Shown: piece by piece, positions 1-8,358 of the stretch | Layout of the letters: every line of letters starts with the position of its first letter | How positions within the stretch are numbered: position 1 is the stretch's first letter | Assembly (NCBI RefSeq): GCF_003363155.1 | Contig: NZ_QRBE01000011.1 | Span: 1 to 64,000, forward strand | Reading direction: 5' to 3' | DNA: 64,000 nucleotides | From: Dyella monticola | Lineage (GTDB): Bacteria > Pseudomonadota > Gammaproteobacteria > Xanthomonadales > Rhodanobacteraceae | The notes under the pieces: model-generated | Database searches by the model: none | The model's input: only the letters and a program-made list of their open reading frames with translations | Told to the model about the DNA's origin: nothing | Program-made: the position numbers and the translations under genes

Positions 1-257
1 TCAATCACTTGCAACCTTCTTTTCAAGATTGCCCCGAAGCATTTCGTCCCGGGTGAGCCGCCCATTCTACATCCCTTTGTTGGTCCGTCAACACCCTTTG
101 CGATGAACTTCTTGCTAGGGGAGTTGCCGTACGCGAGAGGTGCGTTGGCGGGGTGGCGAATATTAGGGATTGCATGCCGATCTGGCAAGCGATTTCTGCA
201 AATTTTTTTGCATGTAGCGCGGCGCGTGCTCGCGCTACATGTCAAGCGGAAGAAAAC
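1..257. other. non-coding left edge with a perfect hairpin
   Basis: No gene is supported here. Bases 211-221 and 231-241 form a perfect 11-bp stem (CATGTAGCGCG and its complement) with a 9-base loop, lying just past the tyrS stop. It is preceded on the + strand by a T-run and is not followed by T on either strand, so it is not a textbook intrinsic terminator. It may still end or stabilise the tyrS transcript. Confidence 0.5.
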
Positions 258-1469
258 TCACGCCTGAGTGAGCAACACGCGCGCGAAGTTGCGCTTGCCG
301 ACTTGCAACACGGCTTCGAATCCCGGCGCAAACACGCGCTGCGCGTCTTCGACAACTTCCGCATCGATGCGCACGGCGCGCTCTTTGAGCTTGCGGTTCG
401 CTTCGGAGTTGCTAGTGGTAAGGCCCGCGGCGGTGAGCAACGCAGGCAAGCGTAACCCCTCCACCGGCACAGCGATTTCCGTGAGCGGCAGCAAGCTCGT
501 ATCGCCCTCACCGCGCACCACCGCGTGCCAGCCTGCAATCGCCTGCTCGGCAGCTTGCGCGCTGTGGAATCGCGCTGCCAGTTCGCGCGCGAGACGAAGC
601 TTGGCATCGCGCGGATTGAGCACACCGCTGGCTACGTCATGCTTCATCTTGGCCAGTTCGTCGAGCGAAACATCGAAGCTCAGCAACTCGAACCAACGCC
701 ACATCAGCTCATCGCCGATCTTCAAGGTCTTGGTGACGATATCGATCGCCGGCTCATTGATGCCGATGTAATTGCCCAGCGACTTGGACATCTTGTTGAC
801 GCCATCCAGCCCTTCGAGCAGGGGCATGGTGAGCACGATCTGCGGCGGCTGACCGTGATGCTCTTGCAGCGCGCGACCCATCAGCAGATTGAACTTCTGA
901 TCGGTACCGCCGAGCTCGACGTCGCACTTCAACGCGACGGAGTCGTAACCCTGCACCAGCGGATAGAGAAATTCGTGGATGGCGATCGGCTGCTGCGCGG
1001 CATAGCGCTTGGCGAAATCATCGCGCTCAAGCATGCGCGCAACCGTGTGCTGTGCGGCGAGTTTGATCATGTCGGCCGCGTTCATCTTGCCGAACCATTC
1101 GGAGTTGAAACGCAGCTCGGTTTTCTCGCGGTCCAGCACTTTGTAGACCTGCTCGGCGTACGTCTGCGCATTCGCCAGCACGTCTTCACGGCTGAGCGGC
1201 TTGCGCGTGATGTTTTTGCCGGTGGGATCCCCGATCATGCCGGTGAAATCGCCGATCAGGAAGATCACGGTGTGCCCCAGATCCTGGAACTGGCGCATCT
1301 TGTTGAGCAGAACGGTGTGGCCCAGATGCAGATCCGGCGCAGTGGGATCGAAGCCGGCCTTGATGCGCAATGGGCGCCCGAGCTTGAGGCGTGCCGCCAA
1401 CTCCTCCTGCTTGATGATCTCGTCGGCGCCGCGCGCAATAGTGGCCAGCGCCTGCTCAAGCTCGTTCAT
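258..1469 (-). CDS. tyrS: tyrosyl-tRNA synthetase
   Basis: Charges tRNA-Tyr with tyrosine in the cytoplasm. The protein is 403 residues, normal for the family. The class I signature HLGH lies at residues 48-51 and the second signature KMSKS at about 227-231. A C-terminal S4-type RNA-binding region follows (around residues 345-403). The KMSKS form marks the TyrZ-like subgroup rather than the E. coli type, which has KFGKT at this site. Transcribed leftward, divergent from the M23 peptidase gene across about 215 bases that must hold both promoters. Confidence 0.97.
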   Translation of the reverse strand: MNELEQALATIARGADEIIKQEELAARLKLGRPLRIKAGFDPTAPDLHLGHTVLLNKMRQFQDLGHTVIFLIGDFTGMIGDPTGKNITRKPLSREDVLANAQTYAEQVYKVLDREKTELRFNSEWFGKMNAADMIKLAAQHTVARMLERDDFAKRYAAQQPIAIHEFLYPLVQGYDSVALKCDVELGGTDQKFNLLMGRALQEHHGQPPQIVLTMPLLEGLDGVNKMSKSLGNYIGINEPAIDIVTKTLKIGDELMWRWFELLSFDVSLDELAKMKHDVASGVLNPRDAKLRLARELAARFHSAQAAEQAIAGWHAVVRGEGDTSLLPLTEIAVPVEGLRLPALLTAAGLTTSNSEANRKLKERAVRIDAEVVEDAQRVFAPGFEAVLQVGKRNFARVLLTQA

Positions 1470-1685
1470 GTGATCCTCTTCGAAAGTAGATGCCTAGGCA
1501 GCCAAAAAGGTGATGGTCGCCGTCAATAACGTTAATTGTGCGTTAACCGGAAAGCTTGCGCAAACCCTTGATGCGAAAGGCATTGACGCCCTTTGCACAA
1601 GCTCGTTATGGTACGCGGAATTGATACTTTGTAACCGCTGGGGGGCGGTGTTGGCGATGAATAAGAATAATAAGGTCGATTAGCG

Positions 1686-3137
1686 ATGGCCCAGAGCAAG
1701 CCCGATCCGCGTACCGCACGCAAACTGGCCATCCGCCGCAAGGCACAACGCCGACACTCCCACTTCTATCAGCACTGCGCGCATTGGTCGTTCAATCGCC
1801 AGCCGGACGGTACTCAGCCGCCCATTCACTGGCATCGCGAACGCTGGATGCTTGCGGCGACGGCGCTGTTGATCACCGTGCTCTCCGGTTTCCTGATCCC
1901 TGCATGGGCCACGGCGATGAAACCCGTCGCCACACAACCTGTGGCGCACACCCTGTTGCCGCTCGCGTTGCCGAAGATCGAAGCGCCCGCCTTGAAGGCG
2001 GCGACCACGGAAGATTGGCGTGTGGTCGCGGTACACCCCGGTCAAACGCTTGCCGATATTTTCCAGAGCCAAGGTTTGAGCCTGGCTGATTTGCAGCGCG
2101 TCGTGGACAACGCAGGCGATGCAAAGTCAGCGTTGCATCACATCCGCCCGGGCCAGGAATTCGATTTCCTGATCGGCAGCCACGGTAATCTCGAAGGCAT
2201 TCGTTTCGACAAGGACGAATCCACACGCGCAATCATCCGTCTCGATAGCGCCACGCCGAGTATGACCACCGTCGCGCGCGCCGTGGAAACGCGCGAGCAG
2301 ATCGCGCATGGCGTGATTGACGATTCGCTGTTCGCCGCCGCCAACAAGGCTGGCCTCAGCAACGCGATGGTGATCAAACTTGCCGACCTGTTCAAGTACG
2401 ACATCGACTTCGTGCAGGATCTGCGCGTCGGCGACAGCTTCACCGTGATCTACGACACCGTCTATCGCGATGGCACTTACTTGCACGAAGGCGATATCGT
2501 CGCTGCCGAATTCATCAACCAGGGCCAGCGCTATACGGCATATCGTTTCAAGCGCCCGGACGGCAGCTTCGGCTGGTTCAGTGAAGATGGTCGTCCGTTG
2601 CAGAAATCCTTCCTGCGCATTCCGGTGGATTTCACACGCATCTCCTCGCCGTTCAGTGCCGCACGCATGCATCCGATCCTTGGCCTGATGCGCGCGCACA
2701 AGGGTGTGGATTACGCCGCACCCACCGGCACGCCGATTCACGCTGCCGGCGATGGCGTGATCAAATTCCGCGGCTGGATGAATGGTTACGGTAATTTCGT
2801 CATCATCCAGCACAACGCGCACATCAGCACGGCCTACGGTCATATGTCGCGCTTTGCGACCGAACACGTGGGACAGCATGTGCGACAGGGTGATGTGATC
2901 GGCTACGTGGGCATGACGGGGTTAGCTACCGGCCCGCATTTGCATTACGAATTCCGCGTCGATGGTGTACAGCGCAATCCGCAGACAGTCACGCTGCCCA
3001 AACCCGAACCGCTCCCCGCCGTGCAGCTTGCGCAGTTCAAGAGCACCGTGGTGAAGCCGCAATTGGCGCGCCTGATGGACATCGACAATCACTACAAGCT
3101 TGCAAGCGCCGAATCTGCCGCTCATGGCAATGGCTAA
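1686..3137 (+). CDS. M23 family murein endopeptidase, membrane-anchored
   Basis: Probable peptidoglycan endopeptidase of the MepM/LytM type, 483 residues. The first 50 residues are basic and cytoplasmic. One membrane segment lies near residues 55-77. An OapA/LysM-like region follows at about 115-160, then a linker. The C-terminal M23 domain (about 330-440) keeps the zinc ligands: H and D in HKGVDYAAP, and HxH in PHLHYEF. The stop overlaps the start of anmK, so the two are probably co-transcribed, linking wall cleavage to recycling of anhydro-muropeptides. Confidence 0.9.
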   Translation: MAQSKPDPRTARKLAIRRKAQRRHSHFYQHCAHWSFNRQPDGTQPPIHWHRERWMLAATALLITVLSGFLIPAWATAMKPVATQPVAHTLLPLALPKIEAPALKAATTEDWRVVAVHPGQTLADIFQSQGLSLADLQRVVDNAGDAKSALHHIRPGQEFDFLIGSHGNLEGIRFDKDESTRAIIRLDSATPSMTTVARAVETREQIAHGVIDDSLFAAANKAGLSNAMVIKLADLFKYDIDFVQDLRVGDSFTVIYDTVYRDGTYLHEGDIVAAEFINQGQRYTAYRFKRPDGSFGWFSEDGRPLQKSFLRIPVDFTRISSPFSAARMHPILGLMRAHKGVDYAAPTGTPIHAAGDGVIKFRGWMNGYGNFVIIQHNAHISTAYGHMSRFATEHVGQHVRQGDVIGYVGMTGLATGPHLHYEFRVDGVQRNPQTVTLPKPEPLPAVQLAQFKSTVVKPQLARLMDIDNHYKLASAESAAHGNG

Positions 3138-4263
3138 GCCGGATGACGCTTCGGCGCTCTACATCGGTTTGATTTCCGGCACCAGCGCGGACGGCATCGA
3201 CGCCGCGCTCGTGCGTTTCGAGAAGGGCCAGCCCCGACTGATTGATGCCATCGCGCATGCATGGCCCGCTGCGCTGCGCCAGCAGATCCTTGGCGTAGCG
3301 CAGGGGGAAGCCACGCTTGATCTGGATGCATTCGGGCGCCTGGACATCGCGGTCGGCCATGCATTCGCCGACGCAGTCGAGACGTTGCTTGCGCATGGCG
3401 GCACGCCAGCATCATCGGTGCGAGCCATTGGTTCGCACGGACAGACGATCCGCCATCGCCCTTCCGGCGAATTTCCCTTTACTTTGCAGATCGGCCACGC
3501 CAGTGTGATCGCCGAACGATGCGGCATCGATGTCGTGGCGGATTTTCGCAGTGCGGATGTTGCCGCCGGTGGTCAGGGCGCACCCTTGCTTCCTGCCGTG
3601 CATGCCATGCTGCTCAGTGCATTCGGCCATACGCGTGTCGTGCTTAACCTCGGCGGCATTGCAAACATCACCGTGCTTACAGCGAACGGACACGTTTTCG
3701 GGTTCGATACCGGGCCGGCGAATGGACTGATGGATGCCTGGTGTCTTCGCCATCGTGGCGAAGCCTTCGACCGCAATGGTGCCTTTGCGGCGAGTGGAAG
3801 CGTGGATGAAGCCCTTCTCGCCACCTTGTTGCGCGATCCCTACTTTGCGTTGCCGCCGCCCAAGAGCACCGGACGTGAACATTTCCATCTCAGCTGGCTG
3901 GATGCACGTGCGCAGGCAAGAGCGTTGTCGCCCGCTGACGTGCAGGCCACGTTGCTGGAGCTCACGGCGCGCAGCATTGCCATGGCGATCGATGCGCATG
4001 CAAACGATGCCAAGGATGTTCTGCTCTGTGGCGGGGGCGTGCATAACTCCGCGTTGGTGCAGCGCTTGCGCGAGTTGTTGCAACCGCGCGAGCTGCGAAG
4101 CACCGCCGAACACGGCGTCGATCCGGATTACCTGGAAGCCACGGCTTTCGCGTGGCTTGCACGGCAGCGGCTACTTGGATTGCCGGGCAACCTGCCGGCC
4201 GTTACGGGCGCAAAAGGACCGCGCGTGCTGGGTGCGGTCTATCCGGCACCCGCTACGCGCTGA
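3124..4263 (+). CDS. anmK: anhydro-N-acetylmuramic acid kinase
   Basis: Phosphorylates and opens 1,6-anhydro-MurNAc released during wall turnover, giving MurNAc-6-phosphate. About 379 residues, the usual size. The N-terminal glycine-rich ATPase-fold motif GLISGTSADGID and the phosphate-binding GFDTGPANGLMDAW match the family. An ATG at 3124 or 3130 overlaps the end of the upstream peptidase gene; a longer reading from 3100 is possible but gives an unneeded extension. Its stop abuts the stop of the convergent small gene. ampG lies just beyond, so three recycling functions sit together. Confidence 0.95.
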   Translation: MAMAKPDDASALYIGLISGTSADGIDAALVRFEKGQPRLIDAIAHAWPAALRQQILGVAQGEATLDLDAFGRLDIAVGHAFADAVETLLAHGGTPASSVRAIGSHGQTIRHRPSGEFPFTLQIGHASVIAERCGIDVVADFRSADVAAGGQGAPLLPAVHAMLLSAFGHTRVVLNLGGIANITVLTANGHVFGFDTGPANGLMDAWCLRHRGEAFDRNGAFAASGSVDEALLATLLRDPYFALPPPKSTGREHFHLSWLDARAQARALSPADVQATLLELTARSIAMAIDAHANDAKDVLLCGGGVHNSALVQRLRELLQPRELRSTAEHGVDPDYLEATAFAWLARQRLLGLPGNLPAVTGAKGPRVLGAVYPAPATR

Positions 4264-4563
4264 TCATTCCAGTAATTCACTCACATGACTGGGTGCAAGC
4301 TGCTCGGCGCGAGCCGTGGCAAGCGCTTGCATCGCTTCCTGAAACGCCGCGCGCTCATTCGCATCCCAATGGCCGCTGGCGATGGAAAGATCGCTCGATT
4401 CCAGCAGGTTTTCCGCCAGCAAGCCACCGCCTTCGGACACGCCCAAACCTTGCCGTAGCGCCTGCAACACGACGTCGTTAATCGACCAATGACGCTCTTT
4501 GGCCAGTAGTTTGATGCGATCGGCCATCAATCGGTCGATGTGACGAATCATTAGATCCGGCAT
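4264..4563 (-). CDS. small ribbon-helix-helix-like protein, possible antitoxin
   Basis: Small protein of 99 residues. Residues 1-40 (MPDLMIRHIDRLMADRI and following) look like an Arc/FitA-type ribbon-helix-helix DNA-binding region: a short strand, then two helices rich in Lys, Arg and Leu. The C-terminal half is acidic and helical. Such proteins often act as antitoxins, but no PIN or other toxin partner is adjacent; the next gene in this direction is separate. The function is therefore unproven. The stop codons of this gene and anmK abut tail to tail. Confidence 0.65.
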   Translation of the reverse strand: MPDLMIRHIDRLMADRIKLLAKERHWSINDVVLQALRQGLGVSEGGGLLAENLLESSDLSIASGHWDANERAAFQEAMQALATARAEQLAPSHVSELLE

Positions 4564-4681
4564 AGGACAGTTGCTCCGTTGCCACACAGCCCTGTGTGGC
4601 GATCCTCTCCAACTGCGCGGCGGCTGACAATCGTCAGTGCGGCGATTCGTGGATCAGTTCGCAATGGCTTTGTGAGCGCTT

Positions 4682-5989
4682 TCAGCTCCCGTTGGCGGAA
4701 GGTGCTGCAACCGGATCGAAACGCCGCCACAGCCAGGCGAAAAGCAACATCGCCGGCAACGCCGAACCGACGGTAATCACGAAATAGCCGCCATAGCCCG
4801 AAGCCGCCACGATGCTGCCAGCAAAAAAGCCAAGCATTTTGCCCGGCAGATTCACCAGTGAACTGAGCAAGGCGTATTGCGTGGCCGTATGTTGGCGATT
4901 CACTAGCAAGGAAAGGAAAGCAACAGTGGGTGGACCGAGCATGCCCTCGAAGAAATTCTGGCCGGAAATGGCCAAGGTCAGGATCGAAAGATGACCCTGA
5001 TGGTGAATCAGCAACACGTACAGCAAATTGCTGACCGCACCGAGCACGATGCATACGCCGAGGGATCGCCACGCACCCCAGCGTGCCACCGCCGCACCGC
5101 CGGCGAACGCACCCACGATTCCGACCCAGATGCCATAGATCTTGGTAACAGCGCCGATCTCCGTATTGGAAAAACCCATGTCGCGATAAAACGGTCCCAT
5201 CACACCGCCAATGATCGCTTGCTCGGGAATCTTGAACAGCAAGATGAACAATAAGGTCAGCAGCGCAAGCATCCAGCCGTAGCGGCGGAAGAAGTCGGCA
5301 AATGGATCGATCACGCTTTCGCGCATGGCCTGCCGCCACGACGACGGCCTGAGGCGCAACACGTCGGGCTCGCGCATCGTCAGCGTCGTGATGACCGGTA
5401 TCGCCATGGTTATCGCCATCAGCACATAGATCTGCGCCCAGCGGATGTGATCGGCCAGAATGAGTGCCAGCGCACCGGACACGAGCATGCCGAGTCGATA
5501 GCCCAGCACGTACGTTGCGACCAAGGCGCCTTGTGCCGAGGGCGGCGCAATTTCGATGCGGTACGCGTCAATCGCGATGTCTTGGGTGGCGCCCAGGAAC
5601 GCGACGATCACCGTGACGGTCACAAACGCCGTCAGCTGGTGCGGCGTCAGCGCAGCCATCCCTAACAGGCCGACGAACACCCCCAGCTGCGCAAACAGCA
5701 ACCATCCACGGCGCTGCCCCAGGCGCGTGAACAACGGCAGGCGCCAGTGATCCAGCAGCGGCGCCCACATGAACTTGAATGCGTAGGTCATGCCGGCGCT
5801 GGCGATCATCGTGATGTCCTTCAGCAGGATGCCATTCTGTTTCAGCCAGAACGACAACGTGTAAGACACCAGCAGAAACGGCAGGCCGGAAGAAAATCCG
5901 AGCAGACACAACGTCCACGCGGAGGGCTGCGAGAACGCTTGCCAGATGGACAGCCTACGCGCTGCCGGCGCGGCCACCTCAGTCGGCAT
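4682..5989 (-). CDS. ampG: AmpG-family muropeptide permease (MFS)
   Basis: Inner-membrane importer of anhydro-muropeptides (GlcNAc-anhMurNAc peptides) for recycling. It has 435 residues with 12 or so hydrophobic segments. The N-terminal region FLLVSYTLSFWLKQNG and the segment KFMWAPLLD are typical of AmpG. The start overlaps the last 11 bases of xthA, so the two are translated from one leftward transcript. The neighbourhood with anmK and an M23 peptidase supports the assignment. Confidence 0.9.
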   Translation of the reverse strand: MPTEVAAPAARRLSIWQAFSQPSAWTLCLLGFSSGLPFLLVSYTLSFWLKQNGILLKDITMIASAGMTYAFKFMWAPLLDHWRLPLFTRLGQRRGWLLFAQLGVFVGLLGMAALTPHQLTAFVTVTVIVAFLGATQDIAIDAYRIEIAPPSAQGALVATYVLGYRLGMLVSGALALILADHIRWAQIYVLMAITMAIPVITTLTMREPDVLRLRPSSWRQAMRESVIDPFADFFRRYGWMLALLTLLFILLFKIPEQAIIGGVMGPFYRDMGFSNTEIGAVTKIYGIWVGIVGAFAGGAAVARWGAWRSLGVCIVLGAVSNLLYVLLIHHQGHLSILTLAISGQNFFEGMLGPPTVAFLSLLVNRQHTATQYALLSSLVNLPGKMLGFFAGSIVAASGYGGYFVITVGSALPAMLLFAWLWRRFDPVAAPSANGS

Positions 5990-6749
5990 AGTCGACTGTA
6001 TAGGGCGCGTGATCGGAGAAGCGTTCGTCGCGATAGACCGAACAATGTTTGAGACGCTTTTGCAGCGACGGCGTCACGATCTGATAGTCGATACGCCATC
6101 CCACATTGTTCTCGCGCGCACGGCCACGGTTGGACCACCACGTATATTCGACCGCCTGCGGCTTGATCGTGCGAAAGCTATCCACCCAGCCGTGCTTGTC
6201 GATCAGATCATTGAGCCATGTGCGTTCTTCCGGCAGGCAACCGGAGTTTTTCTGGTTGGAGCGCCAGTTCTTGATATCCAGTTCGCTGCGCACGATGTTC
6301 CAGTCGCCGCAAAGCACGTAATCGCGACCACTCTTGAGCCACTTGTCGAAGATCGGCGTGAGCCAATTCATGGCCTTGAACTTGAATTGCTGACGCTCCT
6401 CGCCGGACGAACCCGAGGGCACATACAGCGATACCACGCTCAGATTGCCAAAACGCGCTTCGATGTAACGCCCTTCGTTATCGAATTCATCCCAGCCAAG
6501 TTGGGTGAGCACCTTGTCCGGCTCGCGCTTGGCGTAGATCGCCACACCGCTGTAGCCCTTCTTGCTGCTGGCATCGCGATAGAAGCAGTGATGCCCATCG
6601 GGCCGGAACATGGGGTCGGCGAGCTGATCTTCTTGCGATTTGGTTTCCTGCAGGCAGACCACATCGGCGCGCTGCTTGCGTAGCCACTCGAAGACGCCCT
6701 TGGTGGCGGCGGAGCGGATGCCGTTGGCGTTGAGGCTGATGATGCGCAT
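5979..6749 (-). CDS. xthA: exodeoxyribonuclease III family AP endonuclease
   Basis: Base-excision-repair nuclease of the endonuclease/exonuclease/phosphatase fold, 256 residues. Signature motifs are NANGIRSA near the start, the metal ligand E in LQETK, GDWNIV in the middle and SDHAP near the end. The start at 6749 is chosen because GAGGAG lies just upstream (cgaggagcccccATG). The open frame extends further upstream but without a site or homology. It overlaps ampG. Confidence 0.95.
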   Translation of the reverse strand: MRIISLNANGIRSAATKGVFEWLRKQRADVVCLQETKSQEDQLADPMFRPDGHHCFYRDASSKKGYSGVAIYAKREPDKVLTQLGWDEFDNEGRYIEARFGNLSVVSLYVPSGSSGEERQQFKFKAMNWLTPIFDKWLKSGRDYVLCGDWNIVRSELDIKNWRSNQKNSGCLPEERTWLNDLIDKHGWVDSFRTIKPQAVEYTWWSNRGRARENNVGWRIDYQIVTPSLQKRLKHCSVYRDERFSDHAPYTVDYAD

Positions 6750-6845
6750 GGGGGCTCCTCGTGGGATGGGCCATGATAGCAACCGCGGGCGCGAAGCGAG
6801 GGACGCGTTACCATGGTGCATCTTCACCTTTCGCAAGCGACTGCC

Positions 6846-7493
6846 ATGCACGATTACCAGCGCGACTTCATCGAACTCACCCTGCAACGCGACGTATTGC
6901 GCTTCGGCGAATTCACGCTCAAGTCCGGTCGCGTCAGCCCCTATTTCTTCAACATGGGCCGCATCGATTCAGGCGCGGCGCTGGGCCGCCTGGGCCGTGC
7001 CTACGCGGCAGCCGTGGTTAATTCCGGACTTCAGGTGGACATGCTGTTCGGCCCCGCCTACAAGGGCATTGCCCTGGCCGCGGCTACTGCCATCGCGCTG
7101 GCCGACCAGCATCGCCGCGACGTGCCCTGGGCCTATAACCGGAAGGAGGCGAAGGATCATGGTGAAGGCGGCATGCTCGTCGGCGCGCCACTCCAAGGTC
7201 GCGTGCTGATCGTGGATGACGTGATGACTGCCGGCACCGCCGTGCGTGAATCCCTAGCGCTGATTCGCGCGCAGGGCGCCACGCCCGCGGGCGTATTGAT
7301 TGCGTTGGATCGGCAGGAACGCGGCCAGGGTGAGCTTTCCGCGGCGCAGGAAGTGCAGCGCGACTACGGCATTCCGGTCGTCGCCATCACCAGCTTCAGC
7401 GACGTGCTCACCTATGCGGGCGAGCGGCCGGACCTCTCCGCGGAACATCAGCGCATGCTCGCCTACCGCGAGCACTACGGCGTGAAAAGCTGA
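6846..7493 (+). CDS. pyrE: orotate phosphoribosyltransferase
   Basis: Transfers phosphoribose from PRPP to orotate in pyrimidine synthesis. It has 215 residues, the usual length. The N-terminus [17 protein letters not shown] and the PRPP loop [13 protein letters not shown] are diagnostic. The start at 6846 (MHDYQRDF) matches family N-termini. It is divergent from xthA across about 95 bases. Confidence 0.97.
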   Translation: MHDYQRDFIELTLQRDVLRFGEFTLKSGRVSPYFFNMGRIDSGAALGRLGRAYAAAVVNSGLQVDMLFGPAYKGIALAAATAIALADQHRRDVPWAYNRKEAKDHGEGGMLVGAPLQGRVLIVDDVMTAGTAVRESLALIRAQGATPAGVLIALDRQERGQGELSAAQEVQRDYGIPVVAITSFSDVLTYAGERPDLSAEHQRMLAYREHYGVKS

Positions 7494-7590
7494 GGAACCC
7501 GTTCGCCGCAGTGATTCCAATCACGCCGGAGCGTTGCCGTCACCCAGATGCCAGAAGCCCATGGCTATACTGGGCCTCGAGGAGGGGGTC

Positions 7591-8235
7591 ATGCGTCGAT
7601 TTGCGTTACTTGTTTTGTCGTTGAGCATTGCCGGCCTGGCGGCAGCCCAGGGCGCTTCCAACAGTAGCGTTCACTACCGCTGGGTGGACGGCAGCGGCCT
7701 GTCGCACTTCAGTGACAGCCTTACCCAGGATGCCATCAAATATGGCTACGATGTCATCAGCAGTAACGGCATGGTGCTGCGGCACGTGCAGCGGGAACTC
7801 ACGCCAACCGAGCGCGCTGCCGCCGAAAAGCAGGCCGCCGAGGACGCGGCGCGGCAACGCGCCATCAACGAACAGAAGCAGCAGGATCTGCAGCTTCTAA
7901 ACACCTACCCAGACGAAGACGCGCTCAGATCCGAGCAGCAACAGGTGCTCGACAATCTCGATGAGCAGATGAACACCACGCGCCTGAACCTGCACAGCCA
8001 GGATGCCGCGCTGGATGATCTGCTCAACCGCGCCGCCGACGATGAGCGCGCTAAGAAACCTGTGCCGAAAATGCTGACCGATCAGATCAACGATCAACGC
8101 ACCGTGGTCGCCAACGAACGTGCGCTGCTCGAACGCCAGAAAACCACGCGCGAAACCATGCTGCAACAGCAGGCGCAGGAGCTGGAGCATTTCCGCTCGT
8201 TGAAGGCGTCGGAAAAGGCCAACCGCGGCTATTGA
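7591..8235 (+). CDS. DUF4124 domain secreted protein
   Basis: Periplasmic protein of unknown role, 214 residues. A signal peptide (MRRFALLVLSLSIAGLAAAQ) leads into a DUF4124-like segment (VHYRWVDGSGLSHFSD), followed by a long charged coiled-coil rich in Gln, Glu and Arg (about residues 70-214). The start at 7591 is supported by GAGGAGG eight bases upstream. A second DUF4124 protein lies at 57.1 kb; the two share little beyond the domain. Confidence 0.85.
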   Translation: MRRFALLVLSLSIAGLAAAQGASNSSVHYRWVDGSGLSHFSDSLTQDAIKYGYDVISSNGMVLRHVQRELTPTERAAAEKQAAEDAARQRAINEQKQQDLQLLNTYPDEDALRSEQQQVLDNLDEQMNTTRLNLHSQDAALDDLLNRAADDERAKKPVPKMLTDQINDQRTVVANERALLERQKTTRETMLQQQAQELEHFRSLKASEKANRGY

Positions 8236-8358
8236 CCGTTTCATGCTCGCCGCACAGGGCGCAGAAACCCGTCTTCTCGTGGTCGCCATGCCCGCGCAAG
8301 CGGAAATCCATGCCGCTTGGATCTAGCCCTATTCCCGTTTGCTTGGGAACAGCGGCAC

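Noticed and set aside
1-257. Ribosomal RNA leader or tRNA at the left edge
   Set aside because: No rRNA or tRNA sequence can be recognised, and the hairpin alone is not enough.
5979-6887. N-terminal extension of xthA beyond 6749
   Set aside because: The ATG at 6749 has a good ribosome-binding site and matches family N-termini.
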